DNA of 64,000 nucleotides from Ascaris suum. Taxonomy: Eukaryota > Nematoda > Chromadorea > Rhabditida > Ascarididae. Location: the NCBI GenBank assembly GCA_013433145.1, contig CM024170.1, forward strand, positions 3,367,459-3,431,458. Reading direction: 5' to 3'. The number at the start of each line of letters is the position of its first letter. Within the stretch, counting starts at the first letter, position 1. Shown one piece after another: positions 37,601 through 49,332 of the stretch. The translations under genes and the position numbers were made by a program. Under the pieces are notes generated by a model. That model did no database searches, was not told where the DNA came from, and was given only the letters and a program-made list of their open reading frames with translations.

Positions 37601-40600
37601 ATTCTTAAAAAATTGCCTTTTTTGGCTAATATTTCTCTTCCCCTCCCCCAGCTCCCTCTTCCTCATGACTAACACTGAAATATTCTTGAGAAACCGATTG
37701 TGAGACGAAGAATGTGCAAAAGCTTTAAAAAAAATTAACAGTTCCGAAAATATTAACTACCTTCAATAATGAGAAGACTCGCTGTGATCGCAGCGTTGCT
37801 AATTCTTCATCCCATGTTGTGATGAGAACGTTCAACAACTCATATACATCCTGTAGGAAAAAATCTTTTTACAACTCATTAATAATAGAAAGAAAAAATG
37901 ATAGAGAATATAGGAGATGCGTCATGAGAAGTCTATTATAGCACAATAATTTCTCAACGAATGAAAGTTTGTTTGAAGGCGACACTCCTACAAAAAACGC
38001 AGAACAATCGTCAACGATTTGCTTCTATTATCAATGCAAAATGGTCATAAAAAGCAAACCTCGCTGCAATAATACCCATATAGGTCAGGTGGTGCGCATA
38101 ACCTTCGTAACCGATACTACTTTGACGAATGAAGCAACAGAATATGCCTTATGACAGACTAGTTGGCCAATTTGCTATCAATGGCAACATACAAGTTAGC
38201 GCATAATAACGTCATCCAAAATGGTTTCTTGTTCAAGAGAGATAAAATAAAACCAGGAAACTAGGCCAGTTCTATATGATTCAACTCGATAAACCTCAGT
38301 GCAGCAATAGAATCTAACAAATCTGCAGTTAAAGAAAGGCGGTAGCGGACTGCGGGATGAACATAAATAATCCAAACTTTTAAACACTACTACGAGTCGC
38401 CAACTATACGCCAGATAAGAAAATCAATGTTTTTTTTGTAAATCTTACAGTAAGGTAAATTAAAAAAGCAACCCTGACCGTCGAAATATTAATTGCAGAA
38501 ATATCAACTCCTCGATTTGCCGATCTATTTCAGTTATCCAAAAGTTTTTTGAATAGCATATTTCTAATCTTATTTGCTATCCTTTTCTCTCTTTCCCTCT
38601 CCCTTCAAAATATTCCATCAAACGACTAAAAGCGTAACAAAAACAAATAAAGAAACCTGCTCGGAGTTAGGCGGAATGGTCCATCTATGTGCTAGTAAAG
38701 CTGCAATCACGTCTGCGGAACTGATCCCCGTCGATCATTCAACTCTAAAACGTCGACGGTTAAATTCATTCTAATCTAAAACTTCTATACGAAGATTCAC
38801 TGTGACACTAATATTCATGAATTTATTTGAAGTTCAAAGCAAAAATGAATTTAAACGATATATATTGTACACTAACACAATTCCACTAATTGAAGAAATT
38901 TCCCACACAGCGAAAGCGCAATAGAACCAAAAAATGAGTGATAATATTCTTTAGATTCGCCTAATAATTTCTGGTAGCTCTCCGCTTAGTTCATCGAATT
39001 TAGCTCTCTCCTCTTCTTTCGATAATTGGTAGCTCCCCTTTTCGCTCTCCTTCTTTTCGGTTAGTGATAATGGAGAGAGAGGTGCAACGATGTGAAAGTA
39101 TGCAGTGTTTCCCTTCCGGCCTCACCTTTACAAGAACCGGAAATGCATTAGATTTCCTTTTTGTATAAGAAAGCCTTCCTTTTGCATTTATAAGGACACC
39201 GCGATTTTCTTTTGCAGTTAATCGTCCGTTTTTTCCCCTTTTTTCTTACTTCTTATCACAAACTTTTTCGGCAACTCTTCCGTATAGGAACCGGACTGTC
39301 GTTGCAGTTGCCATTTAAACCCGGATGGTCATAAGGCCATCCTAGCAAAAAGAGAAGGAAAAAGGTCCGCCGAAAATTGCTTCAAAGGGAGACGAAAGAG
39401 GAGGAGAAGTGAGAGGTGAGAGATGAGAGATGAAAACGGAGAAGAGGAAGAGGAATCTTTAGAGGATAGAGAGCAGAGATGAAGAGAGGGGGTTGGAATG
39501 AGAGGGAGAGGAGGAGGAGAAATGAGAAAAAAAACGAGAGAGAAAGGTGGAGGAAGGGCGAAAGAGGAGGAGAACAGGTAATGGTGGAGAGTGGGAACTT
39601 CATCTACAAATCGACGAATAGAACTTACGTAACATTATTTTACGAAGTGCCTCAATTAAGACGGATCGTTTGCCACCATCCACACAAGAAATATTCAAAT
39701 CGCACAGCCAATTAACGAATGCCGTTGAGCTAAATAAATCTTTTCTTGTTAAATAATTCATCATTGCATAATATCTCATAAAATTAGTAATAAATGCTAT
39801 ATGAAATAATAAGTCCTAAGGAAGGATAAACGTCGAAGTGAAGGGGAAAATTTATCAACTTTACAAAATATCAGAAAACAAATTGAGAAGAAATAAAAGC
39901 TACGATGAAAAATATATTATCATGCAATATTACCCTATGCATACAAGCAATATCGCCTTACCATACGCATAGAGTTCTCACTCATAACACAAACCCCCAT
40001 ATAGGCACACACACCCATCTAGTTCACACACCTCACGATTAAGAAAATCCCATTTTCGGTTTATTCCACCTCTTCTGTGTGCATAATCTTCAAGCTCCGT
40101 TACTTGTACCACATATGACCCTTCATTGAACCATCATAAAACGCAACTTGAGTAAGCCAAAACTCCCTCATTTGAAAAAAAAAAAACCAAAATTTTGAAT
40201 CGTGTATGCTGAACACAATCACCCCAATCAATAAGCAACGAACACATCAAAGATATTTGCCAATCGATTGAATATTTCGCAGACAATTTTTTTTTAATTT
40301 ATCAAATGGGTGAATTCTTCTTCATTAATACTCTTCTATAAATTTATGAATGTTTTCAACAAAATTCTCGCAAAAAGAGTCATTCTATTTGAAATATTCA
40401 GAGCAATTTTAGAGGATACTTCAAAACGATCTACAAAAACATATTCCACCTTAAATGGAGTTTTTTCGTCTCATATTTATTCAGAGTCTGCTGAATTGCT
40501 TAAACAACCTCATTAAGTCAACAATAAAAACAACTTGTGATGTTGCAATGCCATCCGACCAGTCAATTGCTTTTAGAAATATTTGAAAGTAATTAAATAC

Positions 40601-41223
40601 TGTATCAGATATGCCTCCTTCCTATAATGATCGAAACGAGGTGGGATGAACTACTAGTGCGGCTCTATGGTTAGCGCTAGAAGCAATAGGCGCAAAACAG
40701 GAGCGAATGGAACTCGAGTGATCCGTGCCGATCCCTGGCGAATCGACGGATAACGCTCGGAAATTATATTGTGGAATAAAAGGCTTTCTTGATTTCTCTT
40801 GAGTCTGATTACAGAAAGTAATCAGTACTGAAATTTCACTGCGGATTGGGCATTGATAAATCATATAAGAGATGATCGAGTAAAACAATAATGGGCTTAT
40901 ATGGTCACCTTGCGATAAAGAATTGGACAACTTGTGAAATTTATCTAAGCAACTTTTAAGCGGCAGGAGGTGAAACTACCAAAGCGAATAAATAAAGCTT
41001 TGAATGAAGCTTTAAAAAACGCTCACCTAGCCGTTTAGAAAAACGCTCCCTTTCTTTATGATCCCACATTAATACTGCAAAATCGAAATATTTTCACAGA
41101 GATATGGATTATTAGTGGCTCAATTCTATATGAACCAGTAAAAACAAATGATAAAAATAAACGAATAAATGCGCAAATAAATAACTGAATAAATAAAGAA
41201 ACTAATAAACTAAAAAAAACTAA

Positions 41224-41258
<35 letters not shown>

Positions 41259-42328
41259 AAAGGTTGACGAAACAAAACAAACCTCGCAAGAGCTTGTAAT
41301 AACGAATTAACGTAACAAGTATTGCCAAGATTATAGAGAGCCGGCACTGGACCGCCTCCATTACCTAAATATTCAGAAACTACAGAAGAAAAAAATAATC
41401 GTTTTATTAAAAAAAAAAACCTTTTCATGTGAGGGGCGTTTAACACAAATAAACTATTATAACGGATCCCGAAATTGGCTGTTTTTCAATAAGATTAGCT
41501 CAGAGGTAAAAAAGTAATTTTACGGATATGATTTCAGGAGGCCGATTAATTAAACTTGGCCAATTAAACAATTAAACTTGAGTAAGCTCTCATTCAAACA
41601 GTTACTTCAACATTACTTCAAACTTTGATGAATGCATTTATACTTCGAAGGAGGCATTTTTACGACGCTAACTGAAAATCGGTGAGCCGGAAATCCGGAA
41701 GCATGGAGAAATCCGGAAAAAATCCGGCGAAAGATTTCGCAATCGATTCAGTTAAAATAATAGCCAATTGTCGTCGTTTGTGCGATGATTTTTGACCAGC
41801 CTATATTCACCAATTTCGCATTTGTTGATCGTCTTCTCCTCCCTTCCTCTTAAGCTCCCCTTCCCCTCTCCACTTTCAGCCACTATGCTTCAAGTATGAA
41901 GGTCGACTTAAGCATCCTCAGGAAAATCGACCTCGTCGCCCAAGTTGCAAATTACTGCGACATCTTCAAACGATCATAACAATCGTTTAGTATAAATAAA
42001 CAATCACACAAATGAAACTGATTCGGATCATTTGACAATCACCGCCTTCGGCATTTTTTAAAATGAATCCAAAGGAATAAAAATATCGAAAAAAAAAGTA
42101 AAAACCAACTTTAAAGAAATTCTTTTCAAATTTACACCATTCAAGTAGACAATAGAAAGATTTCGACTTACCTTTACGTTTTGACCGTAAATTAGCGTTA
42201 GCTGATCTTGAGGTGACATAAAAATAATAGACGGCCGTGAGAAGACTACCACCAAGAATGACTCCTGTCACAATCGTTTGTAACGACACCGATATGAGAA
42301 CATTGCCTCGTGGAAACGAATAAGACAT
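31670..42328 (-). CDS. USP30: USP30-type mitochondrial ubiquitin-specific protease
   Basis: Thirteen exons: 42328-42172, 41379-41283, 41074-41027 (tentative), 38744-38657, 37850-37761, 37341-37178, 36073-36010, 34932-34870, 34352-34221, 33529-33395, 33059-32926, 32268-32104, 31759-31670; about 475 aa (human 517). USP30 removes ubiquitin from outer mitochondrial membrane proteins and opposes Parkin-driven mitophagy. A single membrane segment spans about residues 10-35, followed by a basic stretch. The Cys box is YNLGNTCYVNSLLQALA, with catalytic Cys near residue 74. Then come SADVIAALLAHRWTIPPNSE, EQDVYELLNVL, FCVLSLTIPKRF, RVERVGYLPSGALFKQ, and the His box VHIGQPHSGHF-TYRRG. WYKTSDS places a Ser where USP30 uses Ser as third catalytic residue, and EAYMLFYDRILPS is near the end. 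Frame is kept only with single-base corrections at 38,726-38,729 and 32,169-32,172, and probably near 41,072. An AG acceptor precedes the ATG directly. Confidence 0.92.
36246..36512 (+). other. GC-richer open stretch inside a USP30 intron, unrecognised
   Basis: Between the USP30 exons at 36,010-36,073 and 37,178-37,341 lies about 270 bp with clearly higher GC than its surroundings. It holds an 88-codon plus-strand frame (start MDVVEILPQ) ending in a hydrophobic stretch, and broken frames on the other strand. I see no family motif. It may be a repeat copy, a nested short gene or chance. Confidence 0.25.
39345..39577 (+). repeat. Polypurine (GA-rich) tract
   Basis: About 230 bp that is almost entirely A and G on the plus strand (AGAGGAGGAG-type runs). 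It is therefore a polypyrimidine tract in the USP30 transcript, inside the intron between exons at 41,027 and 38,744. Confidence 0.85.
41218..41259. repeat. (AAAT)n tetranucleotide microsatellite
   Basis: About ten uninterrupted AAAT units, just downstream (in transcription order) of the USP30 exon that carries the catalytic Cys. Confidence 0.95.
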
Positions 42329-42335
42329 CACCTGT
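42329..42335 (-). promoter_or_regulatory. Splice acceptor 3 bases before the USP30 ATG (candidate trans-splice site)
   Basis: On the minus strand TTTACAG is followed by GTG and then the USP30 ATG. An acceptor this close to the start codon is typical of spliced-leader trans-splicing in nematodes. It could equally be a conventional 5' UTR intron. No leader sequence can be seen in genomic DNA. Confidence 0.4.
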
Positions 42336-44015
42336 AAATTAACTTATTATTCTTTATAATAATCAATGAAAATTTCTCTGATGCCCATTAGACGCTTCAT
42401 TTTTCCTTCCGTTAAAGTAAACTAAACGCTTCGATAAGTAATCACAGAATGAGCTCCGATACTTGAAGTTTGCAAAAAGTTTCACACTTCAAGAATTGCA
42501 TTGACGAGATAGTAGGGGTGAGGCTGATGAAAATACTGCAACGATAGTGCCAATCTTTTTCTATGTTTTAAGTTCGCATTGATATTACCCTTTGGAGGGT
42601 TGTGGTACTGCTTTCTATCAGTGTTTCGTTCTAGATATCCGTTTAAACGATGCAACCACGGAATTCGGATGGCAACAACACAAGGACGAAAGGAAGGAAC
42701 GATCAGGGGTCAGCATACTGAAAGCAAAAATGAAATATGGCTAAGGAAATGAAAAATGAGAATATGAGGAAGAAATAGTGGAAATAAAGTGGGCATTTAT
42801 CGAAAAACTGTCGCAGTTGGGAACAGCCCAGGATAAAGGGAAATACGGAATAGCAGCCAAGGATCGGTTACGGCAGCAATTTGAAGACCGAAGGTGAGAC
42901 ATCGTGACCAGTTGCTCAGTGTGGCACAAAGTGCAATGAATGCCTCTTGCAGACAATTCAAGGCGAAAAACACTGTCATGACGCAATGTTGCAGATCCTA
43001 TGTCAATAATGAGCCAGACGCACTTATCGGGAGGCGCATTTGTCAGTGATGCAATCTACGACGCATTTGTTTGTCGTAGCGCTACGTATCGGCAGACTAT
43101 GCAAATGTTGCAAGAAACGGAGCAACATATGGCTATGCTTCAGTATCGGAAAGAAGCATAAAAGCATTCGAATCAATTCATAAGACGGTAGACAGAAATG
43201 TTTCTCGAGGTTTACGTCTAACACATTTATTCGGAATCATCAACTAAAAGCATCCGGCAAACAGACAGATAAAGACCTATAAGATAGGCACTGAGCAATC
43301 CTCCCAATAAAGCAACACAATCTTTTTGTGCAGAAAAATTATCCGAAGGCAAAAACAGGAAAGAAGGCGACAAGTGCGATAGAATAGCTGGCACGATACA
43401 CACTTTTTCGTTCATCGAATCAGCACTCCGATAAGCCGAATGCAAATCGAGACATGGCGTAAATTTTCCATTTTTTTTCCGGTAATACCGGATATCCGGA
43501 AAATATCAACATCCAGAAATGAATTTTTCAGCAGCAGTTACGACTTCGAGTAGAATAATGTCTAAACGATCAAAGCTGCCTCAGAATTAAAAAAAAAGCT
43601 ACTTCAGAAATATTTTCCAAAAAAGATCGCAGAAAAAAAAATCCAATCGAAATTTTTTCACCCTGTGTTACAAGTTAGTCGACAACAATGGTTGTAAAGA
43701 ACAGCTAGTAGAGAATGTTACTGCAATCCGCAAGTCTCGACTTACCTATCATGCGAGGGTTCTCGTATTGAATATTCTAAGAAGTCGTTCCGATGAAGCA
43801 AAAGCTCACTCCAAAACCATCTATATACTGAAGTCCTGAAGCGATTGTTGGAGTGCTGTTTGTGTTTCGTTGGCGGTGATCCATTAACGCTCCTCTTATT
43901 TTTAATAGAACGTTTCGCAGTTTGTGCTGAACTGGTTTGTTGGTAGGTGCGTGTCGGTTTATCGGTCGGTATATGCTGGCGGGTTTCGTAGTGCTCAACG
44001 AAACGATAGCAGTCA
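42332..44015. other. Divergent intergenic region between USP30 and RAB33
   Basis: About 1.7 kb separates the two start codons, which point away from each other. No exon was found. Both promoters should lie here. No TATA-like element in a convincing position was identified. Confidence 0.6.
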
Positions 44016-47000
44016 ATGAGTGTTCCGGTGCACGATACGTCTGCCATAGCGGCAATGCCAACCGCTCAACAGCAAATCGCTGTTTTGCCATCCCCACAAG
44101 TGACCACAATTCCGACGAATGTTTTACCTCCGACCCCTTTACCAAATCTTAACTTCCCACAAGTTCCTTCTGCTTCTGGCAATCAAGGTATGTAAAAAAT
44201 ATTCGATTTCCTGTTTTCATTTCAATAGACTTGTTAGAATTTAATAGCCAATATAAATGCATGGTTGCAGTGACTTATTTATCAGTGCCTTCTCCCCTCA
44301 AACACGTCCGTAAGTATGGCGATCACTTCCGCTTATTTCATAATATTCAAAAAGCAAGACGACACCTTGCGGGTCTCAACTCCACTAATAATGGACGCAC
44401 AAATACGGTCAAGGAAGAGCATTGAAACTATCGTGTTTTGATGTGATCAAATGGCGTATAGTGTGAAGTGGCGAATCTCGCTACTAGAAGGACTGGACCC
44501 GCTGAACTGAAGCTCTAGCTGGAAAGACAAGGAATGCTGCACACAGTCGAACCACAATCCTCCGTTCTAAAGTGTAGAGTACCATTTTGAAAATAACGAT
44601 GCTGTGCACATCCACACGTCAAATTTTCCAAGTATCATCACTTTCGGTACTATCGTTTTTGTTCGATGAATTGCTGCAATCCTGTTCATTTAATGAGTCC
44701 TTTCCGGAAATTCGTCTCATATTGGCCAAGTTCTGTCGTCGAAGGAGCTAAACCCATGAGGGTTTTATCGAATCTTTGAGAGACCACGACTTTTGGATGT
44801 TTGTTCCGGAAAGATCAGTTTGATATCGTGAGGTTTTGTGTGAAGCGGTTTTCGAGAATAATTCGCTTGTACACCACATCGACTTTATCGGTACTAATAT
44901 TCAGCCCTGAATTTAATAAATGGCGGTGCAAGTATGGCTCGGAAGAATTCGCGTATTTGTTGGCATGACTCATATCGACTGATCGCTAGGCTGAAAGGAT
45001 GAGAATTGATTGATTGTTCATATGCTTTCTAGCTTGAAATCAAGGGCCATCCTTTCAGTGCTCAGCATTACCTCGTCTTCGTAACTCTTCATCTTTACGT
45101 GTGGTACACAGCAGTCATTCGGCATCGTACAATAGTGTAATGATTTATACGAATAAGCCTAATTCAAATGAGGTTTTTATAGGTTCTTCGCAGATCGATT
45201 GCATATTCAAAGAGTGCCTAAATTTTATTTTTGCAATTAAAAAAAATGTAAAATAACAAAAGAGGGATAGCAGGGTTTAATTGGTTTCGAAGATATAATA
45301 TTGTCAGCTGTAATGAAGACTTCATCTTCCAGATACATTACCCAACGCTGGTATAGCTCGTATTCCATATCCAAATACGGCAAATTCTACGATATCCACA
45401 CAAGCAATCCTTAAACAACCTTTGCAAAAGATTCCTTCAAATCCTCTCAATAAACCGTATAGGACGAAACGTGTTTTCAAAGTAAGTTGATTTTTTGGGG
45501 CTATTGTGTTCGAGAAAAGAATTCCGAATGTCTAAAGTGAATTTTGGAAATTAATTTCGGTTAGCGACTTTCCACGAACCTAAAGAAGCAAAAATAATAA
45601 TTTTCCTCTGTAGCATTCAATCAGTAAAACGCGAACTATAATGACCTCTGAAATATTCTTTGATTTTGAAAAATTTACGACGACATTTGATGTTTTATTG
45701 TGCAACATTTTTGAAAAGAACTACAAAAATTTGAAGAGAACGTTTTATGAGATCATTTCGAATTTAAAGATTTACATTTCTTTACCGTCGATGATTTTTT
45801 CTTTGAGATTTACTCTCTTTCTCTTCGAAACTCATAAAACAATTTCATTGATTATTTTCGCAGATACACCTATCTCAATCATTGAAGCGATCGCATTTCT
45901 TTCTTCATAATGCACTCTAAGATTAGCCTTTTTTTTTTCGCCATCGTTGAACGTTATTGATGCGGTAATGAGACGTTCAATTTGCCTATCAAATAAATAG
46001 AGATTGTGCAGGATGGCATAGAATGTATATTGTTGTTGTAAATGATTGCACGAAAAGGCAACTCCTAGTGAAATGCCTCAATTTGATTAATCGAATATAG
46101 TTAGCCACTTTAATTAATTCATTCATTTCCGTTGCAATTTGCAATTCTATCTGTGCAATTAAATATATGACCAAATGCATCGACTTTCAAAATTTCATCC
46201 AAAGTTCGAGTTTTGCATGATTTCAGGTGATTATACTCGGTGATGCGGGTGTAGGTAAGACATGTCTGAGTTTTCGTTTCTGTAATGGACGATTCCCCGC
46301 TCAAACGGAAGCTACTATTGGCGTCGACTTTCGTGAACGTTCTGTTGTAATCGACGGTGAACTGATCAGGGTAAATCTTTATTTTGTTGTCGTATATCCA
46401 ACGTCGTGCTGTCTTCTTCGAGCTATTTAGATTTCATCAACCTTGAATTTCATTACAGCATATAATTTCTATAACATATTATTGCTTTATCAAGATTTTG
46501 GAAAGCCGTCCAAATTTAACGGTCGCAGATTTTTTTTAAAATGTTATCCTGGAATCATTTATATAAATTGATGTTTTCTCCGTTTCTGCTTGTTCCATTA
46601 TTTGTTCTGATACCTGGAAGAAGGTATTGCGAGTAAGTGTGACCTTTAAATTTGAATGAGGTATAGCACAATCAAATGACGTGGTAGAGTGTTTAAGGTA
46701 CAACTATGGGATACAGCTGGGCAAGAGCGTTATCGGCAATCAATTGTATCCCACTACTACCGTAACGTGAATGCGGTTGTATTCGTCTACGATGTGAGTA
46801 ACCCAGCCTCGTTTCGTTCACTTTCAACGTGGATCTCTGAATGTCGTAGTCATGCAGTGTCAGCGAGCAAAGACACACCTCACATCCTCATTGGGAACAA
46901 GTGTGACCTGAGTCCTGAGGAGAGGGTAAAGACCGATTACGCTCAGGTTGGTCATGTAGAATTTTTCTTTCTCTAAGGGAGTTATTGATATGAATAGTTA

Positions 47001-47833
47001 CCTGAACTGTTTGATATGTCATTGAAATGAACTGAGAGTGTAATTGAAAGCTGCGAGAACGCTGTGTGGAAATTTTTTTAAACCAATTCAAAGCTGTTCC
47101 AATGTTTTAGTTGTTTTCAGGTAAGTCGGTTTTATTAATGAACGGTTTTATAAGAGCGATTGTTGAGCAATTGCCAAAGTCACTAATTCATCTGTTAGTT
47201 GTAGATAAGTTTGTTCATGATGAGGGCTTGTTTGTAAATTTGAATAGACGTTCTGGTAAAGTGCAGTAGAGCCTTGAAATGACCAAGCAATGATCCTAGG
47301 TCCTGATGTGACCTATACGTAGGGTGTTATACCTGTGTTGTTAACCTCACATAATATGAACCTTTCGTGAATTCCGTGTGAAATCTCTCCAATGTCAGAC
47401 CTCAATGAGATGTTGACAAATAGAAGTACCACTAATCCGACGCTTCCGTTTCGCGCACTTGAGTATCAAAGAGGTTTCTTAAAGCGATTTGACGTACTAG
47501 GGAGGTGAGTGAACTGATAGGTCAGGTTGCATTGTCGTGCATAGATTGGAATGTTATGTGGAGAAATCGCATATAAGAATAAGCATTGCAAACTGTACTT
47601 TTTTATAGATATTCGCCGATCAGAATGATATGGCGTTGTTCGAGACATCAGCATTGGCGGATTCGGAAGCCGATCACGTTGAATCGATATTCATGACACT
47701 GGTACATAAACTGCAACAAAGCAAACCCATGCACGTGCAGAGTGATGCAGAACGTGCGCTCAAGGAGGAAAGACTTTTATTGAAGGCCGATGAGGCAGCT
47801 AAGATAACTGGAGAGGAGGGATGGTGTTGTTGA
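44016..47833 (+). CDS. rab-33: RAB33-type small GTPase with long N-terminal extension
   Basis: Five exons: 44016-44187, 45333-45481, 46227-46370, 46698-46946, 47609-47833; 312 codons plus stop, all junctions in phase with no correction. RAB33 proteins are Golgi-associated GTPases used in retrograde transport and, through ATG16L1, in autophagy. The GTPase domain starts in exon 3 with [12 protein letters not shown] (P-loop, about residues 108-119) and [17 protein letters not shown] (switch I, typical of RAB33). It continues with [31 protein letters not shown] and FETSA. The protein ends GWCC, the double Cys that receives geranylgeranyl groups with help of Rab escort protein. The first two exons encode about 107 residues rich in Pro, Gln, Thr and Ser with no recognised domain, ahead of a short basic segment (PYRTKR). 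The first ATG of the open frame was chosen; a later start is possible. Confidence 0.95.
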
Positions 47834-47916
47834 GTTTAGCCGCTTTCATGTTTTCGATTGGGTGCAAAGTTTACATCTTGCTACAAGATGTGCAAAAGAA
47901 AATCACAATTTGGACG

Positions 47917-47922
47917 AATAAA
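47917..47922 (+). terminator. Candidate polyadenylation signal for RAB33
   Basis: AATAAA about 85 bases after the RAB33 stop codon, a normal distance for a short 3' untranslated region. Confidence 0.5.
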
Positions 47923-49280
47923 TTCATGAATACTTTTATCCACCTAATTGTTGATTGCTTTTAACACCGTAATGCTTTGCCAATAGAAATTTTATTGCAC
48001 ATCTTCTTTCTTCTAAACCTTACGTCAAGAAAGCGTTGCAAAATGTGCGTTACGGTGTCACTGCATAGCTGTTTCCATAGTCCTCATTTTGCTCGGTCTT
48101 TATGTGCAGAATATGGATCCTTCAGGAAACTTTGGTGTTGTTATTTATAGATTCCAAGTTTTAAGCTCTTGGAAAATTTTTCGTACTTCCCTCATCACGT
48201 ATGCGTTAACTTGTCAAAATGGAGTTTCAATTATTTCTAACAGTGTTCTCGTATGGGGACTTATTGTGCTCAAATGTTGAAGATGCTAAATCTTTGTTGT
48301 GTTATGTGTTTGCGTCAACTTCCCTGAGAGTGCATATCCATTGAGATTTTAAAATTGAAAACTTCATCTGGTGTCTTAACTGCTGGGTGGGATCGATACT
48401 CTATTTTATATACTTTCATCCGAATAGAAACGAACTCAACCCTGCTGAATATTGATAATTTATGGCATGAAATTAGTCCTCTTTTTGAAAAGAGGTGCAT
48501 TTTGGAAGGAATGCGTAGTCAGTGGATTTCATCGCCAAAAATAATTAATTCCGTCCGGTTTGGTTCTTAACGTTATCGTTTGCAGCAAAATGCAATCGTT
48601 GTTTGGTGTTTATATAGTTAATGCTTAGTCTCGATTCCAGTTCTTAGTATCGCCTTTATAGACGGTTAACGAAGAAAATCATCGAGGCGCAATATATTTG
48701 TTTATATAGATTAGTAGATTGTTTTCGTCCGATCGAAAAAGAATGAGAAATCCATTATTTATAAGGAGATGTAGTAAGGTTGCATCCGAATAATTCCTTT
48801 TTTTTTAATTTGCAGAGTGACGTACTCAGCAATGTGATACATTCTTTACTCAGTAATGCACGATTGTTCGCTATTGGTTGCTTAGGTGATGGAATAGTTC
48901 GTACGCGGATGGTTTCTTTGCTGCTTGGCAAATTCTAATGAAAGTGTTCTTTCCTTGAACGTTGGGTAAAACGCTGTCCAACGTTAATGACTAGGATGCG
49001 GTCGTGGCTCAGAATTCTCTGGCAGGCCCGCGAACTGCGTTATATTCTTCGCGTTCTTCTTTGAAAGGCGGCTATTCTGCCCTTTTTCTCCACCTGCAGC
49101 TAATCTATCTATGAGGGATGGCAACGGTCTTGGTTGCGTCTTACCCACACCTTTTTTTTCTCTTCTTATGGGTATTTTATCGTTTTACTACGGTATTCAA
49201 TGATTGATGTTTTGGAATGATTTGTCTGTCGTATTGTGGTGATATTAAGGTTCCGTTGAGCGGCCATTTGCTATGCCTTT

Positions 49281-49332
49281 CTTGTATTCCTTTGATACGG
49301 CCTGTACTTGAATAAACTTGTATTCCTTTGAT
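49281..49332. repeat. Two-copy 16-bp direct repeat, period 36
   Basis: The 16-mer CTTGTATTCCTTTGAT occurs at 49,281 and again at 49,317. In the minus-strand frame it gives the repeated residues IKGIQ. Confidence 0.8.

Noticed and set aside
40622..40930. 102-codon minus-strand frame in a USP30 intron
   Set aside because: No splice support and no USP motif; not needed for phase continuity.
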